Shown here in pieces: positions 60,401-64,000 of a stretch of 64,000 nucleotides of DNA. The stretch is taken from assembly GCA_029204225.1 (NCBI GenBank), contig CM055092.1, forward strand, positions 59,518,077 through 59,582,076, read 5' to 3'. The position numbers were made by a program, and so were the translations under genes. The stretch's first letter is position 1. Each line of letters opens with the position of its first letter. The stretch is from Diphasiastrum complanatum (lineage: Eukaryota > Streptophyta > Lycopodiopsida > Lycopodiales > Lycopodiaceae). The notes beneath the pieces are model-generated. The model saw only the letters and a list, made by a program, of their open reading frames with translations, was not told where the DNA came from and ran no database searches.

Positions 60401-62903
60401 AAAAAGAGTAAGAGAGAGTAAACAACCCTGCCTCACTCCAATGGTGCTCCATGTCTGCTCTGAGATACCTTTGACACTTCGAAAGCAATCCAAATCTCTC
60501 TCATAAAGTGCCATCACTGCTAGAACCGTGTCAATGGAGAAACCAAGATCAGGAAGCCTTTGGATAAAGCCTCTAAATGAGAAGAGAACGTGGGACAAAG
60601 TCAACAAAACAATAGTAAAATTTGTGTCCTATGTATGGCTCCTCAATGATAGCTCGAAGAATGAAAACACGGTCTGTAGTGGAATATTGAGCTCGAAAAC
60701 CTACCTAGAACAATGCATATAGTCTCCCTTTTGTCTTTATCCAAGGACGGTGCCATAAAAGGCAACATCTTTTCATGCTTTGAACCATATAGTTTCGAGA
60801 CTTTGATGCAATATAGTGACAAATGCTTATAGAATCGATTAAATCATCGGTGATTTGGTTACAATGGAGAACGTTCTTTAGTTACTATTGTACACTCAAA
60901 TTGCTCTTGACTATTCTCTTGTGATGCTTTGTGTTGGAAGAAGGAAATGATGCTCGATAGAGAAAAGACTGCATTCGATAGATGCACTATCGGGCTCTGC
61001 GGAATAATCCTTGAAATCATCATAATCTGTTAGATTGATTTCATACAAAATAAAAATTGTTGAAATATTCAATAGTTCAAACAAAACTATAAGAGAACGT
61101 AATCAGATTACAATAGAACATAGAAGCATTCGATCATTCTAACGTCCGATAGAAATGTATGATCAATTCAATAAGTAGCATATACAAATCAAAAGAATCG
61201 CGATAACAAAACATGAGCGGATGCAACTGCATACTCGAAACTATCTCTGAGTATCTGATTGACACTGTCTGACACTTCCGCTGTGTAAAAACATGGGTAA
61301 AATTGCAAACATTGGATAGATGATTAAAGATCGATTAATCGAATGAATCCAACACTTTGCTCAACTAAGACTACCCTCGATCAACCAAAAGACCTCACAT
61401 TGTAGCCAAGTATCATGAAATATCGCTTCAAAGATAGTGAGATCTTGATACTTTTTTACGTCGGACCTTAAGTTCAAAGCACAAGCATCCCTAATGTGAT
61501 TGCTTGCTAATGACAAGGACCGTTGATACATCCTTCACTCCACAATGACCCATGCCACCACCAGGAGTTTATCAACCATGACCAACTGCACCCAATCAGT
61601 TCCAACCACGCCAACAATTTGTCGTTAATCAACCCGTTCAGGCACCGCACGTAAGAAGCACATTAGAACCATATTTCAAATTAAAAAAAACCAAGGATCA
61701 TTGAAGAGTGGAAATTAAAAAAATTACTTGTTACTTGACAAGATGAAGTATTGGTCAAGGAAGACTTTCCAAGCCATGAAAAATTTCAGACTCGGTTAGC
61801 CTTCAAGATGATGTTGCACGTGCAATTTGTGTCAACTCATAAGCATGCTAGAGCTAATAAGTCATGGTTAACTGATAGCCAGTAGCGTGAGGGAGTTCGT
61901 ACTTATGTTGCTCATTACGATGAAATCCTAACAAAAGGTAAGTCAAAACATAATCCATTTGAATGCAATGAGAAGAGCTGATTTGTTGGCTTGCAAACCA
62001 GTCTTCGCCCTTGTAGAGAAAACTTCAAACAATGGAAGACATTACGACTGTAGATTTGCCTTATGAATTAAAGAATAAAGGAAAGTAAGTTGCTGAGTTG
62101 GTAGGTAGATGTAGTACCCTTTTTGGCCAAGCTGGTAGAAGAACCCTTTTTTTTTAAAGAAAGAAAATAAGGGCTTTTGAAAAGACTACTTTTTTTCCAA
62201 GTAAAACAGAAAGAGCCCAGTTTCCAGTAATCAAACAAGCACAACTATAGACTTTGTCTCAACAATAAAGCTAAAGAAGTGCAAATACAAATGTACATAA
62301 GTGTGATGATGATCTTATCGTGATTGATGTTTGCATGAGAATTTGTAACACATTGCAGTTTTGCAGGCTAGATACGATGGCCACCGAATCTTTAAAATAG
62401 ACACAACAACAATCACAAAAGTGATGCTTTCCAAAAAATGGACAAAATGGATAAGTAATCCAACCTTTTGCCCCCTATAGTGGCACAACTGCCTTGAGAG
62501 AAATGGGGCATAATTCATGTAGAGTCAATCTACCTGGAAGAACTGAAACATAGTGGCCAAAATAGTGGTAAGAAAATCGAGCACCTCTGTGGTCTATTTC
62601 ATTTTATTCCTTGTTTAATCTTTACTTTTTAAAATGCTTATTCTGAAAAATAGAAAATATCAAAGATATTCAATGAAGGATAGAGGTGGTTTGACCGGCA
62701 CAATATCAAATAAAGATGTCTACCTCCTCTTGCACGGAAAAGTTGCCTGGCTTCAAAGTTTGAAGATATGCAACCTGAACTAGCCCGAAAGAAGTTACAA
62801 TTGAAAATACAAAAGAAGATAGACGTACAACATTTAAACTATACCTCTTGTAAGGTGGTGCATCTCGATCCAACCTTGCAATAGTCCCTGATAAGATTGA
62901 GAC
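20629..62903 (-). CDS. DEG7: DEG7 (protease Do-like 7) gene, internal part, 15 exons
   Basis: A plant DegP/HtrA serine protease of about 1,100 residues with two protease domains (the second degenerate) and several PDZ domains. In Arabidopsis DEG7 acts in the chloroplast stroma, where it helps remove photodamaged photosystem II D1 protein. Fifteen exons totalling 1,864 bp (about 621 codons) follow each other in frame, each with AG/GT borders, from [19 protein letters not shown] to [10 protein letters not shown]. Visible content: end of protease domain 1 with the catalytic serine motif GSSGSP, the PDZ region, an Asp/Ser-rich linker, and part of protease domain 2. The N-terminal exons (His and Asp of the triad) and C-terminal exons (last PDZs) lie outside the window. 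No frameshift or stop interrupts the exons, so the gene looks intact despite very large introns (5.7, 3.8, 16.3 and 8.0 kb). Confidence 0.95.
21112..21217 (-). CDS. DEG7: DEG7 exon 14: degenerate protease domain 2
   Basis: 35 codons plus one base: [35 protein letters not shown]. The Asp of the triad (VHDF in domain 1) is Asn here (VHNF). Confidence 0.95.
21392..21574 (-). CDS. DEG7: DEG7 exon 13: degenerate protease domain 2
   Basis: 61 codons: [20 protein letters not shown], then [20 protein letters not shown] and YPIEIPAE. Where active DegP domains have TNRHVV, this reads VAVDRNTV, so the catalytic His is absent, as expected for the second DEG7 domain. Donor gtgtgc. Confidence 0.95.
21575..22143. 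other. DEG7 intron DNA without recognised content
   Basis: Ordinary AT-rich intron sequence between exon 13 and the microsatellite that precedes LINE-d. Confidence 0.5.
22144..22232. repeat. (ATCA)n(CTAT)n(CT)n microsatellite at the start of LINE-d
   Basis: Seven ATCA units (atcaatcaatca...), then a TCTA/CT mix, then about 16-20 CT units. LINE-d begins at the next base. Confidence 0.95.
22233..24075 (+). mobile_element. LINE-d, 5' part: ORF1 and endonuclease
   Basis: It starts cctgtcctccatcaccc after the CT repeat. ORF1 has a Pro/Ser-rich start, a helical segment ([20 protein letters not shown]), then an L1-ORF1-like domain ([39 protein letters not shown]). The ORF2 endonuclease follows with many frame changes (DRVYRIEAR-like segment near 23360; [20 protein letters not shown] near 23890-23950; SDHSFLNFH near 23990). 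It is split at 24075 by LINE-e and resumes at 27306. Heavily frameshifted, inactive. Confidence 0.8.
24076..27305 (+). mobile_element. LINE-e: nested copy with internal deletions
   Basis: The start ATG near 24094 ([20 protein letters not shown]) sits after the LINE-d text RTPRYTF. ORF1 is Pro-rich with a 30-C run (24220-24249), then a coiled coil ([17 protein letters not shown]) and ORF1 core ([20 protein letters not shown]). It then jumps near 25180 straight to the endonuclease end ([12 protein letters not shown]), and near 25670 from the RT approach (TRLLRCRES) to the post-palm helix ([18 protein letters not shown]), so two internal deletions removed most of EN and RT. The C-terminal region (ICQLCSL...EEHFIF) and the PIP-box QLQITSFF (26826-26849) with SRRHSR are kept. 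The 3' UTR ends agacattaataaagctttc at 27305. Confidence 0.85.
24220..24249. repeat. 30-base C homopolymer in LINE ORF1
   Basis: Uninterrupted C run inside the Pro-rich ORF1. The complementary strand is poly-G and could form G-quadruplexes. Confidence 0.95.
27306..27595 (+). mobile_element. LINE-d, 3' remainder after nested insertion
   Basis: Continues the LINE-d ORF2 after the endonuclease: [33 protein letters not shown] and [13 protein letters not shown], matching the sister region at 25450-25660. It ends at 27595 without RT. Confidence 0.8.
27596..28597 (-). other. leader of a truncated gypsy-like element
   Basis: About 1 kb without a frame. The last 20 bases before the primer site (aggaaagtgctctaatacca) match the same place in the gypsy element 8823-14661 (aggaaagtgctctgatacca), so this is probably a related element of which only leader and LTR remain. 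Confidence 0.5.
28598..28609 (-). promoter_or_regulatory. primer binding site, one mismatch from initiator tRNA-Met
   Basis: Plus strand gctctaatacca. Confidence 0.7.
28610..29011 (-). repeat. 5' LTR of the truncated gypsy-like element
   Basis: It starts agttatgaac, like agttacgaat of the full element, and probably ends near gtccataac at 29011 (compare gtccataact). It has the same non-TG/CA end type. The right end is inferred. Confidence 0.55.
29012..29545. other. DEG7 intron DNA without recognised content
   Basis: T-rich stretches upstream (in gene sense, downstream) of exon 12; no element motif seen. Confidence 0.5.
29546..30034 (-). CDS. DEG7: DEG7 exon 12: end of PDZ2, linker, start of domain 2
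   Basis: 163 codons, the longest exon here: [20 protein letters not shown], a Ser/Glu/Asp-rich linker with the basic patch ETKRRRV (possible surface or targeting patch), then [12 protein letters not shown]. The linker is the least conserved part of the protein and differs most from remembered homologues. Confidence 0.95.
30035..31385. other. DEG7 intron (1.35 kb) without recognised content
   Basis: Intron between exons 11 and 12. There are several runs of tgcatg/catgca near 31080-31160, with nothing assignable. Confidence 0.5.
31386..31551 (-). CDS. DEG7: DEG7 exon 11: PDZ2
   Basis: One base of Gly, then 55 codons: [20 protein letters not shown], through [15 protein letters not shown] to YVDRHRSK. 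This is the second PDZ domain. Confidence 0.95.
31948..31997 (-). CDS. DEG7: DEG7 exon 10
   Basis: 50 bp: [16 protein letters not shown] plus two bases of Gly. Acceptor gccgcag, donor gtaagt. It joins in frame to exon 11 (G YMLSRAG). Confidence 0.93.
31998..33285. other. start of the 16.3-kb DEG7 intron, non-repetitive part
   Basis: AT-rich, no frame or element motif recognised. In gene sense this is the 3' end of the intron and must hold the branch site for exon 10. Confidence 0.45.
33286..33703 (+). pseudogene. Ty3/gypsy pol 3' end with chromodomain and polypurine tract
   Basis: The frame reads [20 protein letters not shown], then [11 protein letters not shown], and a chromodomain core SVRWKGHT with following D/M residues. 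This is the end of a plant chromovirus polyprotein. Stops interrupt it. A purine tract (ggataaggggggaac, 33687-33701) sits just before an LTR start, so this is the authentic 3' end of an element on the plus strand whose 5' part is missing. Confidence 0.8.
33704..34140 (+). repeat. 3' LTR of the gypsy element (TGTCATGCCC family), right end lost
   Basis: It starts TGTCATGCCC after the polypurine tract and is alignable with the reverse complement of 18597-19089 and 38368-38855 until ccaccatccgttcc. The final about 60 bases of the family are replaced. It contains a perfect 14-bp palindrome arm pair (33775-33788 and 33813-33826). Confidence 0.85.
34180..36070 (-). mobile_element. LINE-f: minus-strand LINE with internal tandem duplication
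   Basis: In minus sense from 36070: [50 protein letters not shown], then a frameshifted RT, then [17 protein letters not shown], the C-terminal half ([16 protein letters not shown]) and YHEIRG near 34210. It has no 3' UTR: it ends beside the gypsy LTR. Near its 5' end, 35693-35877 is repeated at 35885-36069. It is in the same orientation as DEG7. Confidence 0.8.
35693..36069. repeat. tandem duplication, 185-bp unit, offset 192 bp
   Basis: aagtagtgtagccaggatgg begins both copies (35693 and 35885) and the units look identical through caatgggta, separated by 7 bases (tgttata). Confidence 0.92.
36235..37412 (-). mobile_element. LINE-g: minus-strand ORF2 3' half
   Basis: In minus sense: [77 protein letters not shown], then the zinc-like [20 protein letters not shown] with [12 protein letters not shown], and after a frame change the PIP-box QSQITPFF (36475-36498) followed by SRRRG. 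A C-terminal TTSFYST motif lies near 36280. It lies head-to-head with LINE-h at 37412/37415. Confidence 0.85.
37415..39811 (+). mobile_element. LINE-h: 5'-truncated LINE with solo LTR inserted
   Basis: It starts inside the RT ([16 protein letters not shown]), then [36 protein letters not shown] at about 37688, and [20 protein letters not shown]. It is interrupted at 38368-38855 by an LTR, then [62 protein letters not shown]-box QHLITSFF (39344-39367) with QKHKRDD, and a C-terminal GIRRFFQD. The 3' UTR (39551-39811) has the family stems and ends agacattaatataatttc. Confidence 0.88.
38368..38855 (-). repeat. solo LTR (TGTCATGCCC family)
   Basis: 488 bp, flanked by the 5-bp target duplication gaact (38363-38367 and 38856-38860). 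In minus sense it starts TGTCATGCCC and ends ACTTTATA, one change from CTTTACA. No internal region, so the element was lost by LTR-LTR recombination. Confidence 0.93.
39812..39866. repeat. (TTC)n(CT)n microsatellite between LINE-h and LINE-i
   Basis: About ten TTC units then about eight CT units; the tail of LINE-h and immediate left border of LINE-i. Confidence 0.92.
40700..41965 (-). other. non-coding leader of an LTR element fragment inside LINE-i
   Basis: About 1.25 kb. The open frame 41104-41526 (+) has no recognised motif. As at 17392-18587, this lies directly downstream (minus sense) of a primer site and LTR. Confidence 0.45.
41966..41975 (-). promoter_or_regulatory. primer binding site next to LTR
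   Basis: Plus strand actgatacca; initiator tRNA-Met-like start TGGTATCAGT in minus sense. Confidence 0.65.
41977..42380 (-). repeat. 5' LTR of a truncated LTR retrotransposon
   Basis: 404 bp with TG/CA ends: in minus sense it starts TGGTCACGCC and ends CTTTACA. It is a different family from the 18597 LTR but shares the end tgtaaag and the primer type. Confidence 0.75.
45374..45432. repeat. (TTTC)n(CT)n microsatellite between LINE-i and LINE-j
   Basis: Four to five TTTC units then about 20 CT units. Confidence 0.95.
45433..48300 (+). mobile_element. LINE-j: old, heavily mutated LINE copy
   Basis: It begins with a Pro-rich ORF1 start (cacctgcccccccagccg). The RT approach ([19 protein letters not shown]), RT palm ([30 protein letters not shown], then [11 protein letters not shown] where YADD should be) and [18 protein letters not shown] are readable between stops. 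The C-terminal part keeps a PIP-like HMSIIEFF (47833-47856) followed by TRHRQR, then [11 protein letters not shown]. It ends near ttttgtacctacagttacc at 48302, at an (AG)8 tract that is also the DEG7 splice donor flank. Confidence 0.78.
48321..48401 (-). CDS. DEG7: DEG7 exon 9: post-PDZ1 segment, donor next to microsatellite
   Basis: 27 codons: [17 protein letters not shown], then VVHPLSYQQ. Acceptor ttgcag. The exon ends CAG and the intron begins GT(CT)8GG, so the donor runs straight into an (AG)8 tract (48303-48318, plus strand) at the 3' end of LINE-j. The 16.3-kb intron then starts. Confidence 0.92.
48615..48722 (-). CDS. DEG7: DEG7 exon 8: PDZ1
   Basis: 36 codons: [19 protein letters not shown], then [15 protein letters not shown], the final strands of PDZ1. 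The preceding intron is 3.8 kb. Confidence 0.95.
48723..51620. other. DEG7 intron DNA (3.8-kb intron), mostly unassigned
   Basis: Contains a GA-rich stretch (49270-49520) and short direct repeats (gttgccaaccccca twice near 49993-50048; accaaatcatgcggt-like units near 50130-50260). No gene recognised. Confidence 0.45.
51621..51818 (-). pseudogene. Ty1/copia gag N-terminal fragment
   Basis: The minus frame reads [20 protein letters not shown] and [10 protein letters not shown]. The W-F-M--L-D--LW pattern is the UBN2/DUF4219 gag region of plant copia elements. It is isolated and lies in the intron between DEG7 exons 7 and 8. Confidence 0.65.
52498..52563 (-). CDS. DEG7: DEG7 exon 7: PDZ1
   Basis: 22 codons: [20 protein letters not shown], then GE. 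LEPGDVL is the standard PDZ turn of HtrA proteins. Donor gtgatt is weaker than usual. Confidence 0.94.
52724..52780 (-). CDS. DEG7: DEG7 exon 6: PDZ1
   Basis: 19 codons: [19 protein letters not shown], the start of the PDZ domain. Donor gtatgt; the intron to the next exon is 160 bp. Confidence 0.94.
52936..53001 (-). CDS. DEG7: DEG7 exon 5: linker to PDZ1
   Basis: 22 codons: [20 protein letters not shown], then EQ. Both borders keep phase 0. Confidence 0.94.
53559..53629. repeat. inverted repeat GCGAATCGTGA within 12-bp direct repeats
   Basis: Arms GCGAATCGTGA (53589-53599) and TCACGATTCGC (53609-53619), 9-base loop. GCTGCAGCAAAT occurs at 53559-53570 and 53618-53629. It lies in the intron between DEG7 exons 4 and 5. 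Confidence 0.85.
55014..55112 (-). CDS. DEG7: DEG7 exon 4: end of protease domain 1
   Basis: 33 codons starting [13 protein letters not shown] and ending [10 protein letters not shown], the conserved link to the first PDZ domain. Confidence 0.94.
56160..56285 (-). CDS. DEG7: DEG7 exon 3: catalytic serine segment
   Basis: 42 codons: [16 protein letters not shown], then [17 protein letters not shown] and LPLER. GSSGSP holds the nucleophilic serine, so the first protease domain should be active if the upstream His and Asp are intact. Donor gtaaga. Confidence 0.95.
57148..57184 (-). CDS. DEG7: DEG7 exon 2: protease domain 1
   Basis: 37 bp: one base completing Arg, then [12 protein letters not shown]. 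Borders gtag and gtattc. This micro-exon is unmistakable by its match to the family. Confidence 0.93.
57650..58370 (+). pseudogene. Ty3/gypsy integrase fragment
   Basis: Segments in changing frames: [37 protein letters not shown], then [20 protein letters not shown] and [10 protein letters not shown]-like text. These match the integrase core end of plant gypsy elements (HPQTDGQTE...NRCLE). Located in the 5.7-kb DEG7 intron. No LTRs found. Confidence 0.7.
58960..59165 (+). pseudogene. hAT (DUF659) transposase fragment
   Basis: Reads [16 protein letters not shown], then after a stop [10 protein letters not shown], and [15 protein letters not shown], parallel to VVTDNATNCIQMG and PHIVHTPCAAHDIDL of the hAT gene at the left end of the window. 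Broken by stops. Confidence 0.65.
59890..60610 (-). mobile_element. LINE-k: small minus-strand LINE remnant
   Basis: 60607-60362 in minus sense: [48 protein letters not shown], then an internal deletion, and C-terminal pieces down to 59890 ([34 protein letters not shown]). Same family as the others; no 3' UTR. Confidence 0.75.
60611..62844. other. DEG7 intron DNA with one coding-like stretch
   Basis: 61740-61940 (+) reads [40 protein letters not shown] and [13 protein letters not shown] with one stop. It looks like decayed protein but I do not recognise it. The remainder is unassigned AT-rich DNA. Confidence 0.35.
62845..62903 (-). CDS. DEG7: DEG7 exon 1 of 15 visible: protease domain 1
   Basis: Encodes [19 protein letters not shown] plus two bases of the next codon. 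Starts after cag and ends before gtatag. It is the strand leading to the active serine in DegP folds. The exon before it is not in 62904-64000. Confidence 0.93.
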
Positions 62904-64000
62904 CTGCAAAAAAGCACAGCTATTGAATAATTTAAAGATTGGAACGATTAAACCCATGTTTGTATAGCTTGTAAAATTTTGACTGGAAATCAAAACTTGG
63001 TTCTCCAAAAATACAACCTTCCAGAAGACATACTGTATTACATCAATTGCTTTTTCAAGGATTTTGTGTGCAATTGCCAAAATTGATGCTGCCAAGAGAG
63101 CTAAAAGTTAATCACTAAGAAAAAACACAAGGACACATAAAACCAAACCCTTTGACTAAACCTTCTGCCAATGTATGTTTTTTAAGCCTTAGTTTGGAAT
63201 GGCAACCAAATGTAGAAAACTCATCCAGTTCTACACTTTCTCGTATTTTGATTATGCATGTCATAAGCTAAAAAATACAAAACATTCAAATTGACCTCTA
63301 TCTGTACACAATGGGCAAAAAAGAGCACCTTTCACACTTTGTACAAAAATTACAAAGCATATGGACTTCCATTACAAAGAAATAAAACAAGTTGAATAGA
63401 CTTATGGCGCCATCCTCCTCATTTAACCAATCAAAAATAAAGTTTAGCCAAAAAAATTCAGCACATGACACTAGGATGAACAAAGAACAAGCCTTGAAGC
63501 AAAAGCTGAATATAGAAATACTCTAATGTAAATTATGTATTGCTTACAAGAAGTACAACAATGTTGCATTATGCATATCATGGGATTACAAATGTTTTTA
63601 GAAACTTTTTCTTTATGCACATTATGATGTTTAGGACAATACCCAACCTTCTTGATGTTGGTTAATTACAAATTGAAATGTTGCAATCTAAGAAATCTGC
63701 TATGTCCCCTAAAAAGAGCACCACACAACCAAAATGAAAATGGTCTGCAAGTCCACCGAAATTGGAACATTACCAAGCATCTCCTACAAAGACACTCATT
63801 AAGCTCAGAATCATAAGTTGAAGAATGACTAGTAGAGATCCTATTTAGACCACTCTCGAGTGGGCATTTAAGGGAACCTTCCAAGAAGTTAAACTTAGGG
63901 ACAAGATCACCCAGGCTTATCTAGACTCAGTAGGTTCATATAACCAACTAAATGAACTCAGCGCCCAAAACTCAATTAATGGAACCATTACCCATAAATG
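62904..64000. other. DEG7 intron DNA at right edge, no exon recognised
   Basis: The exon expected to precede VSILSG (family text LEIRVVGNDSGEK) was searched for by eye and not seen, so this intron is longer than 1.1 kb and continues past the window. Confidence 0.5.

Noticed and set aside
1-64000. CRISPR array, rRNA or tRNA genes
   Set aside because: No regular spacer-repeat array. The tRNA-like strings at 8066, 14207, 18588, 28598 and 41966 are retrotransposon primer sites, not tRNA genes.

Overview
This is nuclear DNA of a land plant. The only host gene recognised is DEG7, the large double-protease, multi-PDZ DegP/HtrA protein of plants. Almost everything else is plant-type transposable-element DNA: hAT, Ty3/gypsy, Ty1/copia and, above all, an L1-like LINE family. 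Introns of 4 to more than 16 kb packed with elements point to a large, repeat-rich genome (fern, lycophyte or gymnosperm would fit). The species cannot be named from the sequence alone.

Layout. 1-3413: a decayed hAT transposase gene (- strand) that runs off the left edge. 3414-8088: eroded fragments, a LINE piece, and the repeat-filled leader of a retrotransposon with a tRNA-Asp-type primer site. 8823-14661: a complete but dead Ty3/gypsy element (- strand) with both LTRs and a 5-bp target duplication, sitting inside the LTR of the tRNA-Asp-primed element. 14800-19690: a copia RT scrap, a LINE with a 5' inversion, a CT microsatellite, and a second LINE interrupted by an LTR-plus-leader block. 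20629-62903: fifteen consecutive exons of DEG7 on the - strand, about 1.86 kb of coding sequence over 42 kb. Both gene ends lie outside the window. The exons cover the catalytic-serine segment of the first protease domain, the PDZ region, the linker, and part of the degenerate second protease domain. The 16.3-kb intron (31998-48320) and the 8-kb intron (21575-29545) hold nested and tandem LINEs plus LTR pieces. 57.6-60.6 kb, inside the 5.7-kb intron, carries gypsy, hAT and LINE scraps.

Most striking observations. (1) The LINE ORF2 C-terminus keeps a PCNA-interacting (PIP-box) motif of type Qxx[IL]xxFF followed by basic residues. It is recognisable in six separate copies, four of them intact matches and two degenerate, and a second PIP-like motif sits at the very C-terminus. 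(2) The LINE copies start directly next to pyrimidine microsatellites (CT)n, often the tail of the previous copy, giving head-to-tail chains. This suggests microsatellite-targeted insertion. (3) One copy shows a twin-priming-type inversion. (4) A LINE lies only about 20 bp from a DEG7 splice donor, and that intron begins GT(CT)8. (5) The in-frame stops I examined in the hAT and gypsy frames are TAG or TGA and never TAA, as expected from cytosine deamination at CAG and CGA.

All calls come from reading the sequence and from remembered family motifs. No alignment or database search was run.
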